A stretch of DNA of 6,012 nucleotides from the NCBI GenBank assembly GCA_029212955.1, contig JARGOW010000255.1, positions 1 to 6,012 of the forward strand, given 5' to 3'. Below, one piece after another: positions 1 to 6,012 of the stretch. The number at the start of each line of letters is the position of its first letter. Positions within the stretch are counted from its first letter, which is position 1. Below the pieces are notes generated by a model. The model was given only the letters and a program-made list of their open reading frames with translations. It did no database searches and had not been told where the DNA came from. This stretch comes from Planctomycetota bacterium. GTDB taxonomy: Bacteria; Planctomycetota; UBA1135; GCA-002686595. The translations under genes and the position numbers were made by a program.

Positions 1-278
1 GGTTCCAGGCCTTTTTGCCACATCGCGAAATAGGGCACAGCTCCGCGGCCGCCCTTTTTGAAGCTACGCTTCCATTTGGGCAGGTCGAAACCGACAACCG
101 TCATGGGCAGATCCAAGTTCTGGGCGGCGCGCTCGATGGCGAGCACATTGTTTTCCCTCGTGATCAGGGTCAGGTGATTGCTCTTGGCGATCTCCTTGGC
201 CCAGTGCCAGCCGATTCCGGATTCGGAACCGACCCCGGGTTGGCAAGCGTAAGCGGTGGCGAGTACGTGGCGTTTCAT
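1..278 (-). CDS. Glycosyltransferase family 4 protein, N-terminal part (runs off the left edge)
   Basis: This is the start of a gene that continues beyond position 1, with 92 codons visible and no stop. I translated it by hand. The protein begins MKRHVLATAYACQPGVGSES and continues GIGWHWAKEIAK. The early AYAC-PG-GSE-G-GW-WA pattern (residues 9-27) is the nucleotide-sugar glycosyltransferase loop seen after the first beta strand in many GT4 (GT-B fold) enzymes. A later segment, roughly residues 69-90, has WKR, KKGGRG and a YFAMWQKG stretch, which resembles the 'RlyYylWQ' region of the same subgroup. Family members transfer a sugar from an activated donor to a growing lipid-linked glycan at the inner face of the membrane. 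The ATG at 278-276 overlaps the TGA of the polymerase gene in an ATGA junction, which supports both the start and translational coupling. No clear ribosome-binding site precedes it. The donor and acceptor cannot be told, and the catalytic C-terminal half is outside the window. Confidence 0.86.
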   Translation of the reverse strand, partial: MKRHVLATAYACQPGVGSESGIGWHWAKEIAKSNHLTLITRENNVLAIERAAQNLDLPMTVVGFDLPKWKRSFKKGGRGAVPYFAMWQKGLE

Positions 279-1648
279 CGGACTGGAATGGGCGCGGTGT
301 AGACAACGGAACTCGGACGTGGGTTCCCGTTGGTGGAGTGGACACCCTCGTTTTGCTTTTCGGCCAAAACCAGGGAGTAGAGCGAGTAAAAAAGCAACAT
401 GGCCGGGTTCGGAAAGCCGAAGACCCCGAAACCCGTGATGGAGGCCAGCGCAATGATCGCTATGAGCGCAAACAGTAGGCGCTGGTCTTCAAAGTCCTGA
501 TTTGAGGCTTTCCATGCGCGACGTCCGCTGATGTAAAGCGGCCACAACACGATGGAGATCACGCTCAGGAATCCGATCCAACCCGTGGAGACCAGGGCAA
601 ACAGATAGGTGTTGTGGGCATTGGTCCACATGCGCCCGCGATGGGGGAAGCCACCCTGTTCCGAAAGCATGAGGTAGCCCGCACCCGCCACCGGTTGCTC
701 CGGGGCCTGCTCGCGTAGCAATTCCTGCCACAACTCCGTACGTCCCGTGGCCGTGGCCAAGGAACCCGCCGATTCTCCGCGCAGGAACCAGGGTTCGATC
801 TGGGGCCATTGCCACAGGATCAACGCGCCAGCGATCAAGCATGCCCCGCCCCATCGCAGCCTGCGAAGGACCGGGAGCGGACCCCGGGGCCACCAAAGAA
901 TAACCTGACCCGCAGCCAGAATCAGGGCCGCCGATCTGGACCTGGCCATGAGAAACACGGTGACACACACTCCAAGCGTCAAGAGGGGCAACCACTGTTC
1001 CACCCAAGGGTTCTTGGAATGGGAGAATCCACAACTTTTGAGTTCGTGGGTCGCCCACAGGATCACGACCGTACAGGCGAAGCCAAGGCTATTGGCGTTG
1101 AGCAGTTTGTGACCCCAGCGCACCACCTCTCCGCTACCCGTGTGTTGAACCAAATCGGGCCGCAACCACACGAACCAAAGACCGAGCAGGGGCAGGCTGA
1201 AGAGTGCCATGCAGTGCCACCGCAGGACCTTGCGCAGATCTGCATGCCGACCCACTTCCAGGTAGAGGGCCACACCCGCCAGGAAGAATGTGAACAGTTC
1301 TCCGAGGCGAAAGAGCGAGATCCAAGGAGATTGGGAACGGCCGATCCAGGCCAAGCTCCAGGCAAATAGCACCAGAATTGGCAGGCTGGATGCCCGGAAG
1401 ATCCGGGAGATGGCGTCCTTTTGTCGAGCCGCCAGGATTAAGAAACCCGTGGTGCAGGCCACGCGCACTGCGAGCTTGAAGGCCACATTCCCGCCACCCA
1501 AACCAGAGACATCGGTCAGTCCGCCCTCGATCGCGTTGATCGAAATGAACGGGACAAAACTCGCAAAGTACAAGGCATAGGCCCAGCTGCGCGCACCCGA
1601 AAGGGCGAAGCACATCATGGCGAGGCACAATGCGGCAAGGACGTCCAT
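275..1648 (-). CDS. O-antigen ligase / Wzy-type polysaccharide polymerase, integral membrane protein
   Basis: This is a 457-residue protein, a usual length for the O-antigen ligase/polymerase (Wzy_C, PF04932) family. These inner-membrane enzymes join lipid-linked glycan repeats or attach them to an acceptor on the periplasmic side. I see about ten to twelve hydrophobic segments, including roughly residues 3-37, 57-73, 88-103, 117-131, 145-162, 187-201, 218-236, 266-281, 347-371 and 393-430. Family-like motifs include NANSLGF at 184-190, LMARSRSA at 233-240, TGRTELW at 301-307 and AHNTYLFALVSTGWIGF at 344-360. The hydrophilic stretch around 283-345 would be the large outside loop carrying the conserved Arg and His. 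I chose the ATG at 1648: it lies 2 bases after the preceding stop, whereas an earlier in-frame ATG at 1738 would add 30 polar residues inside the upstream gene. A GTG at 1651, overlapping that stop, is an equally placed alternative. Ligase and polymerase cannot be separated from sequence; the neighbouring glycosyltransferase fits either. Confidence 0.88.
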   Translation of the reverse strand: MDVLAALCLAMMCFALSGARSWAYALYFASFVPFISINAIEGGLTDVSGLGGGNVAFKLAVRVACTTGFLILAARQKDAISRIFRASSLPILVLFAWSLAWIGRSQSPWISLFRLGELFTFFLAGVALYLEVGRHADLRKVLRWHCMALFSLPLLGLWFVWLRPDLVQHTGSGEVVRWGHKLLNANSLGFACTVVILWATHELKSCGFSHSKNPWVEQWLPLLTLGVCVTVFLMARSRSAALILAAGQVILWWPRGPLPVLRRLRWGGACLIAGALILWQWPQIEPWFLRGESAGSLATATGRTELWQELLREQAPEQPVAGAGYLMLSEQGGFPHRGRMWTNAHNTYLFALVSTGWIGFLSVISIVLWPLYISGRRAWKASNQDFEDQRLLFALIAIIALASITGFGVFGFPNPAMLLFYSLYSLVLAEKQNEGVHSTNGNPRPSSVVYTAPIPVR

Positions 1649-1650
1649 CA

Positions 1651-2973
1651 CTAGGCGACTTTCGATAGGTGCCGTGAAGTGGCGCGCAACTTGTCGGTCA
1701 ACTGGCGCGCCCAAAGCGTGCGCGCCGATTCGAGCCATTCCACTTGCTCAAACTTTGGCCGGTCGATGCGGTGCAGGGTCGCATCGCGATCTGCCACGGA
1801 CAGCACGTATGCGGCGGCCAGCAGTTCGATCTCATCGTCCTGTACACCGGAAATCCGACAGAGCGGGTATCCCTGGGTGCGTACCAGATGCATGGCCCGT
1901 TCGAGCGCATTCTCCGCCGGAACAGCTTGCATCAACACGCCGGTCTGCAAGAGGAAATGGAAGATGTCGAACAGGGCAGGAGTGCTCTCCCCATAGAACT
2001 CCCAGTCGAAAGCCATCAAGTGATCGTCTTGGACTCGAGTATTCCAGGGCGTGAAGTCCCCGTGACTTGGTGTGCACGGAACCATGGTCCCGGCAAAGTG
2101 GCTGCGCAGAACTTCGGCCAGATCCCGGAATGCCTCGGGCGTGGTTTGGGAGAGCAGCGGGTCGAACAGTTGCGGCAGGACACTTTCCGCGTTGCGGCGA
2201 TTGTGTTTGCGTGCGGCCAGGGAGGTGAGCCAGGTGAGCACTGGCGCGTTCAGATTGGCCTTTGCGCGCTGGCCTGAAATGCCTTCTTGGGCAAACCAGT
2301 GGGGAGGGCTTTGGGTGTCTCGACCCACCAAGCTGGGGGCTAAACCGGACCCCTTGAGCGAAGCCAGGGCGTGGGTTTCGTGCTGGATGGATTTGACTGC
2401 AAAGGGCGTACTCGCCACCTTGAAAAAACGATCTCCACCGTAGTCCCGCGTGGCCACCACGATCTTGCGCAGGGGCCCGGGCACGCCTTCGCAGACCGCG
2501 ATCGGTGCGTGCATGTCGCGCCAGGCGCTTTGATCGTCCGGGTTTTCAGGCTTGGTGATCAGGGTGACGCGTTCGCGCCCCTGGAGGGAGAGCAACTGCG
2601 CCGCGCCCGGCAAATGAAGGCTCGCGCGCATCAAGCGCGTGGTCACTCGCCCGCCCGGCAGCAAGGGAATGCCCAGGCGAAATGCGGATGTGGATTCGTT
2701 GGACAATAGGGCTCGAGCCCCTCCGCTGGAAGGCAAGACGAGGAAGGACTCATGCCAACTGCCGTCGGGGGCCAGGGACTGGGCTCCAAAGTGATGGACG
2801 GCCAGCGTCCAACCCGCGGGGAGTGCGTCGTAGTATTTGTCGCACTGTTCGACCAGGTTCGATGCTTTGGGGGAGCCCACGACGATGCGTTGGACGCCCT
2901 TGGAGGGACGAACGAGCGGATACCAGAGGTTGGGGTGCCCGGGAAGGTCCGGGGGAGGGCCTTGCGTGCTCAT
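1651..2973 (-). CDS. Phosphotransferase with C-terminal APH/choline-kinase-type domain and unrecognised N-terminal half
   Basis: This is a 440-residue soluble protein. From about residue 165 it has the protein-kinase-like fold of the aminoglycoside phosphotransferase/choline kinase family (APH, PF01636). A lysine in FFKVAS (K185) and a glutamate in HET (E199) fit the ATP-binding pair of the small lobe. SHGDFTPWN at 303-311 is the catalytic loop, with D306 as likely base and N311 binding metal. AFDWEFYG at 321-328 supplies the metal-binding D323. All key residues are present, so it is probably an active ATP-dependent small-molecule kinase. Residues 1-160 match nothing I recognise; motifs such as LPAGW (51-55) and LLPGGR (104-109) are only weakly reminiscent of a degenerate methyltransferase-like fold. 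The ATG at 2973 overlaps the TGA of the upstream gene (ATGA), with GGTGAG just before it as a possible ribosome-binding site. The position between a nucleotide-kinase-like gene and a polymerase implies a sugar, lipid or glycan substrate rather than antibiotic resistance. Substrate unknown. Confidence 0.87.
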   Translation of the reverse strand: MSTQGPPPDLPGHPNLWYPLVRPSKGVQRIVVGSPKASNLVEQCDKYYDALPAGWTLAVHHFGAQSLAPDGSWHESFLVLPSSGGARALLSNESTSAFRLGIPLLPGGRVTTRLMRASLHLPGAAQLLSLQGRERVTLITKPENPDDQSAWRDMHAPIAVCEGVPGPLRKIVVATRDYGGDRFFKVASTPFAVKSIQHETHALASLKGSGLAPSLVGRDTQSPPHWFAQEGISGQRAKANLNAPVLTWLTSLAARKHNRRNAESVLPQLFDPLLSQTTPEAFRDLAEVLRSHFAGTMVPCTPSHGDFTPWNTRVQDDHLMAFDWEFYGESTPALFDIFHFLLQTGVLMQAVPAENALERAMHLVRTQGYPLCRISGVQDDEIELLAAAYVLSVADRDATLHRIDRPKFEQVEWLESARTLWARQLTDKLRATSRHLSKVA

Positions 2974-4439
2974 GCGCTCACCCGGGGTTGAAACAGGGCC
3001 GTTAGGGCCTGGTCAAGACTCTCCGACAGATCGCAATCCGTACGAATCAGGTCCAAGCTATCGTCGTTCTCGGCCAAATCAAAGTAGGCGTTGGCTTGGC
3101 GATGGACCTCGTGGGGAGGCAGTTCCAGCTTGCGTTCGGTGATCCACTCCGGATCCGCCACGCAAACCAAAATGCGTTCGGGGCGGGGAATGTACTTGGC
3201 CGCCCACTGGGTCACCCGGCTCGAGCGATTGATGCGCGCGCGTTCGGGATCTACGAGAAAATCGTGGTAGTAGCGGTCGAAAATCTGCAGCGAGTTTCGG
3301 CGGCGCAAGGGAAGCACGCGCAGGGGCCAGCCCAGCACACAATCGGCGGCGTACCAGGTGGCGCGCAGGGCGGAACCGACCAGGCCCGAGGGTTTGGCGC
3401 GGTGGGGTTCCTTGCAATCTTCCGCCGTGTAGCTGGACTCCTTCCAGTTCACCAAGCGGTTGATTTGGGGTAGGAAACCGGGCCGTAGTTTGTGCACCTT
3501 GTTTTGCCCGTCACGGTAATGGGGCTCCAGGAACTGATTCACAGCCTCGATCAGCGTGGTTTTGCCACTGCCATCGGTGCCGATGAATGCGGCGCACAAG
3601 CCGCGGGGCTGGAACAGGGGACGCAGGCGCAGGGCGAATGCGGTTCCTACGGTTTCGCGCAGGCTGGTGAGCGGAGCGTAGCGGTACTTGCGTCGCAGAA
3701 GGGTTCGGCGGGCCCGGTGGGCCATGCTGCGTAGGCCCACTTCATCCTCGCACATGAGGGCCGAGTCGATACGCTCTCCAAGAGAAGATCCAAACCAGAG
3801 GCCCAATTCCAGTCGAATCGCGGCGCGTTCGCGCGGACCTGCTTCCTTAAGGAAGGACAAGCGGCCGGCGTCGACCACGCCACCGGAAAGGAATGCACCC
3901 AGGAATCGAACCAAGCCCGCCCAGCCGGGACGCACGGTGGGAACCATGGGAGGGTTCTGGTTGCCGGGGATCTGAAAGCGTTCAGCGGGCGCCTGTCCGG
4001 AAACTGTCAACAGACGCTCAGCGCTCAAATAGGCCACTCCATAGCACGTTTCCGCGGTATGGATGTCCAAAGTGAGCAAGGAGTGGATGCCTTCGTCGGT
4101 GCGTCCGTGAAGTTGGATTTGCACCGAGTGGGGAGTTCGAAACTCCTGCACGATGTGCACGCCACTGTGTTCGCACGCGGCCTCGAGACAGTCTTTTAGA
4201 CCGGTCAAGTCGTCGGGATGTACGATCAGATCCAGGTCGGATCCGGCGCGCTCCCGGCTCTTAAGGTCCTGCCCTCTCAATAGGGCGAACCGAATCTCGG
4301 CCGCCTCCAGGGCAGCGAACCAATAGTTGGTCGCCACTTCCGTGGGGGTCGAGTCAAAAGGCAGGGTGCGGGCGTTCGAACCCGACAGGTTCTGGGTAGA
4401 ACCGTCGGATCGAACCGCTTTCGAGGAGAGGTTTTCCAT
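2970..4439 (-). CDS. Nucleotidyltransferase-like / thymidylate-kinase-like P-loop fusion protein
   Basis: This is a 489-residue protein with two recognisable parts. At residues 41-130 it has FALLRG (51-56), GSDLDLIV (66-73) and LTLDIHT (122-128), the pattern of a polymerase-beta-type nucleotidyltransferase fold with D68, D70 and probably D125 as the metal carboxylates. After a linker of about 140 residues, GTDGSGKTT (287-295) forms a Walker A loop with K293, and FDRYYHDF (387-394) contains the DRY signature of dTMP-kinase-like nucleoside monophosphate kinases. ILVCVADPEWITERK (423-437) resembles the strand and lid that follow. Dedicated dTMP kinases are about 210 residues and lack the front domain, so housekeeping dTMP synthesis is unlikely. 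The start is the ATG at 4439. An in-frame GTG at 4625 would add 62 residues, but that stretch is polar and proline-rich, with much lower GC at third codon positions, so it looks non-coding. The ATG lacks a Shine-Dalgarno sequence and the first 35 residues are low-complexity, so the start is less certain than the frame. It is the first gene of the glycan operon. Confidence 0.86.
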   Translation of the reverse strand: MENLSSKAVRSDGSTQNLSGSNARTLPFDSTPTEVATNYWFAALEAAEIRFALLRGQDLKSRERAGSDLDLIVHPDDLTGLKDCLEAACEHSGVHIVQEFRTPHSVQIQLHGRTDEGIHSLLTLDIHTAETCYGVAYLSAERLLTVSGQAPAERFQIPGNQNPPMVPTVRPGWAGLVRFLGAFLSGGVVDAGRLSFLKEAGPRERAAIRLELGLWFGSSLGERIDSALMCEDEVGLRSMAHRARRTLLRRKYRYAPLTSLRETVGTAFALRLRPLFQPRGLCAAFIGTDGSGKTTLIEAVNQFLEPHYRDGQNKVHKLRPGFLPQINRLVNWKESSYTAEDCKEPHRAKPSGLVGSALRATWYAADCVLGWPLRVLPLRRRNSLQIFDRYYHDFLVDPERARINRSSRVTQWAAKYIPRPERILVCVADPEWITERKLELPPHEVHRQANAYFDLAENDDSLDLIRTDCDLSESLDQALTALFQPRVSA

Positions 4440-4743
4440 GGCAAGGAAGGGAGGGAATGGCGCCCGAAGGCGACCCTGCCAAAGGGGTCTCGGAGAATGG
4501 GTTGCTGGGGGAGAATCACGCGGCCGAGTTTGGCTACGTTGGGTATGGAATCGTCCCGTATTCAAATTCCCTTGAGGATCCCACGAGCTTCTTTGAGAGA
4601 AAAAACGGTTAGCTTTTCCTGCCACGCGAAAAGCGACCTTGAAGGCAGCTAGAAGCCCACTTCTTCATTTTGTTTCGATGAAAAATTATTGGGCATTCGT
4701 AGCCTGGGCCACAGGGTCCCAACTCAAAGTGGGGCCTTTTGCC
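4440..4743. other. Non-coding gap between the dGTPase gene and the glycan operon; probable promoter and leader
   Basis: About 300 bp separate the dGTPase stop from the first glycan-operon start, while all later genes overlap or abut. This gap is therefore the likely site of the operon promoter and leader. The middle, roughly 4570-4690, is clearly richer in A and T than the surrounding genes and includes runs such as AATAATTTTT (minus strand, 4690-4681). I could not find a -35/-10 pair with good boxes and 16-18 bp spacing. TTGGGA (4722-4717, minus strand) with TACGAA behind it has only a 15 bp spacer and a poor -10. Just after the dGTPase stop there is a short GGGC/GCCC pairing (4744-4732) without a following T run, so no convincing intrinsic terminator; read-through from the dGTPase gene is possible. 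One frame is open across much of the gap, but its codon use is unlike the neighbours. Confidence 0.5.
4461..4489 (-). other. Two adjacent small hairpins in the leader of the nucleotidyltransferase/kinase gene
   Basis: On the minus strand, GACCC and GGGTC (4489-4485 and 4476-4472) can pair around an 8-base loop. Directly after it, CGCC-TTCG-GGCG (4472-4461) forms a 4-bp stem closed by a C(UUCG)G tetraloop, an especially stable RNA turn. The two stems share base 4472, so they compete by one pair or stack. They end about 21 bases before the ATG, and the spacer between is almost all pyrimidine except near its ends. The structure is seen directly; a role in limiting or timing translation of the first operon gene is only inferred. 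Stems this short occur by chance in GC-rich DNA. Confidence 0.25.
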
Positions 4744-5964
4744 CTAATCCGATTGCGATCGGTTCTGGGAAATGCGGCCCATGCGAGGCTCGAAACCCTC
4801 CGGAAGTGGGCCAATCAAACGCTCGTACTCGCGCAGGGCAAAACGGTCCGTCATGCCTGCCAGGAAGTCGCAAATGGACCGGTGCAGGCCTTGGTCTGCT
4901 GCCCAATCCCTGTACCACTCGGGCAATTCCTCGGGCTTCTTCAGGTAGGCATCGAAGAGCCCACTGAGCACGTGATTGGCAAAGACCAGGAAGCGCTGCA
5001 GGTGCTCGTGCCGGTAGAAGCGCTTGTGGAGAAAACGTGAGAGCTCGGCCACGTCCCGGGCGAACGGTTCGCTATGGCAAATCAGCATGGAGCGATGGGC
5101 TTGGACCCCCGTCGATGAAGTGGGAGCTACCTGGGCTAGCGTTTCGGCGCTGGCGGTCAAGATGTCGCCGATGGCGGAGCCAATGAGCTGGTTGGCGATG
5201 CGCTGGACCCGGAGTTTGGGGTCATTGGTCCCCTCGAGGAATCCGGGATGCCGCTCTTTGACGGCTTCCACAGATCGCCGCCATAGCGCCACATCCTCGA
5301 AGATCTGCTGCTCGGTGAACATGCCCGCGGTCAATCCGTCCTCTATATCGTGCTTGTTGTAGGCCGTGGAGTCGGCCAGGTCCGTCACCTGGGCCTCCAA
5401 TCGGGGTTGGCTGGGGCGGGGTTCGAATTCGGAGGGCCAATCTGCAGCGCTCTCATGCTTGAGCAGGGACTCTCGAATCTCGCGGGTCAAATTCAAGCCC
5501 GGGTAGTCCGGGGACCGGCGCTCGAGCTGATCCACCACCCGAAGGACCTGGTTGTTGTGCCGGAAACCCCCGTGTTCCCCCATCAACGAGTGCAAAGCCA
5601 CCTCACCCCGGTGCCCAAATGCGGGGTGCCCGATGTCGTGGCACAGTGCCAAAGCTTCCGCCAAGTGCTCATTCAAACTCAGACCACTGGCCAGGGTCCG
5701 TGCCACCTGGGCCACTTCCAAGCTGTGTGAAAGTCGCGTGCGATGCTCGTCGCCTTCCTCATTGAGGAAGACCTGGGTCTTGTACATCAATCGGCGAAAC
5801 GCCGCCGAATGCACAATTCGATCACGATCCCGCTCAAAGCACGTGCGCACCGGATCCCGCTCCTCCGCAAACACCCGACCTAAGCTCTGCGAACTGAGCG
5901 TTGCGTAGGGAGCCAACTGCTCCACCTCGCGGGCTTCTTTGATCTGGCGAATGTTGGGGGTCAT
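4744..5964 (-). CDS. dgt: Deoxyguanosinetriphosphate triphosphohydrolase-like protein (HD domain)
   Basis: This 406-residue protein is full length for the dGTPase-like family, cytoplasmic enzymes that split dNTPs (classically dGTP) into deoxynucleoside and triphosphate and so adjust dNTP pools. Family hallmarks run in order: FERDRDRIVHSAAFRRLMYKTQVF (43-66) in the N-terminal region, HRTRLSHSLEVAQVART (74-90), the HD metal motif LCHDIGHPAFGHRGE (107-121), GGFRHNNQVLRVV (132-144), GLNLTREIRESLLKH (156-170) and QVTDLADSTAYNKHDIEDGL (192-211). H80, H109, D110 and D198 are the expected metal ligands, with H113 and H118 also present, so the enzyme should be active. The C-terminal third fits the helical part of the family. 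The ATG at 5964 gives the usual N-terminus (acidic helix followed by LAPYA). Upstream the frame stays open to the edge without an ATG, GTG or TTG, and no Shine-Dalgarno sequence sits at normal distance. True substrate preference (dGTP or several dNTPs) cannot be read. It is separated from the glycan operon by about 300 bp and is probably functionally unrelated. Confidence 0.95.
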   Translation of the reverse strand: MTPNIRQIKEAREVEQLAPYATLSSQSLGRVFAEERDPVRTCFERDRDRIVHSAAFRRLMYKTQVFLNEEGDEHRTRLSHSLEVAQVARTLASGLSLNEHLAEALALCHDIGHPAFGHRGEVALHSLMGEHGGFRHNNQVLRVVDQLERRSPDYPGLNLTREIRESLLKHESAADWPSEFEPRPSQPRLEAQVTDLADSTAYNKHDIEDGLTAGMFTEQQIFEDVALWRRSVEAVKERHPGFLEGTNDPKLRVQRIANQLIGSAIGDILTASAETLAQVAPTSSTGVQAHRSMLICHSEPFARDVAELSRFLHKRFYRHEHLQRFLVFANHVLSGLFDAYLKKPEELPEWYRDWAADQGLHRSICDFLAGMTDRFALREYERLIGPLPEGFEPRMGRISQNRSQSD

Positions 5965-6012
5965 GGAGTCGGTATCGGGGGAAGTCAGTTCACCTCGTTC
6001 GGTCGAATGGAG

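Noticed and set aside
64..453. Minus-strand open frame of 129 codons across the polymerase/glycosyltransferase junction
   Set aside because: It is in a different frame from both supported genes, is arginine/proline-rich, and would displace the ATGA-linked pair.
809..1369. Plus-strand open frame of 186 codons opposite the polymerase gene
   Set aside because: The translation is rich in Q, P, R and E with no domain signal, and it lies fully antisense to a clear membrane protein.
1649..1738. Extension of the polymerase gene to an ATG at 1738
   Set aside because: It would overlap the end of the phosphotransferase gene by about 90 bases and put 30 polar residues before the first membrane segment; the ATG at 1648 abuts the preceding stop.
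1744..2277. Plus-strand open frame of 177 codons opposite the phosphotransferase gene
   Set aside because: It is antisense to the catalytic domain and has no recognisable motif; long shadow frames are expected in GC-rich DNA.
4440..4625. In-frame extension of the nucleotidyltransferase/kinase gene to a GTG at 4625, adding 62 residues
   Set aside because: The added stretch is polar and proline-rich with no fold signal, its third codon positions are much less GC-rich than the genes, and the GTG has no ribosome-binding site.
4609..4668. Possible 19-codon minus-strand peptide (MKKWASSCLQG...) in the gap
   Set aside because: There is no ribosome-binding site, it is very short and nothing recognisable; a chance open frame is likelier.
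4732..4744. GGGC/GCCC pairing right after the dGTPase stop as a terminator
   Set aside because: The stem is only four base pairs and no T run follows; the T run at 4685-4681 is some 45 bases further on without a proper stem before it.

Overview
The window is a stretch of GC-rich bacterial chromosome in which every supportable gene lies on the minus strand, so it reads right to left. It holds one complete housekeeping gene (a dGTPase-like HD-domain phosphohydrolase, right end). After a gap of about 300 bp comes a tightly packed group of four genes: a nucleotidyltransferase-like/thymidylate-kinase-like fusion protein, a protein with a C-terminal aminoglycoside/choline-kinase-type phosphotransferase domain, an O-antigen ligase/Wzy-type membrane polymerase, and the first 92 codons of a family 4 glycosyltransferase that runs off the left edge. 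No RNA gene, mobile element, CRISPR array or long repeat was seen.

Layout in transcription order: 5964-4744 dGTPase-like protein; 4743-4440 non-coding gap, with an AT-richer centre and small hairpins near its downstream end; 4439-2970 nucleotidyltransferase/kinase fusion; 2973-1651 phosphotransferase (4-base ATGA overlap with the gene before); 1648-275 polymerase/ligase (starts 2 bases after the preceding stop, or overlaps it if the GTG is used); 278-1 glycosyltransferase, partial (another ATGA overlap). The three junctions strongly suggest one translationally coupled operon. The gap before the fusion gene is the natural place for its promoter, although I see no convincing -35/-10 pair.

The polymerase and glycosyltransferase mark the operon as part of a surface or exopolysaccharide locus whose remainder lies beyond position 1. 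The two genes in front of them are the unusual part. One joins a nucleotidyltransferase fold to a dTMP-kinase-like P-loop domain. The other joins an unrecognised N-terminal half to a kinase with intact catalytic residues. Together they suggest a phosphorylation step in making, activating or decorating the glycan, but no substrate can be read from sequence.

The phylum cannot be fixed. The high GC content, the lack of clear Shine-Dalgarno sequences before most starts, and this mix of glycan genes would fit a Gram-negative environmental bacterium such as a member of the Planctomycetota/Verrucomicrobiota group. That is an inference only. The dGTPase probably has nothing to do with the glycan genes beyond being next to them.
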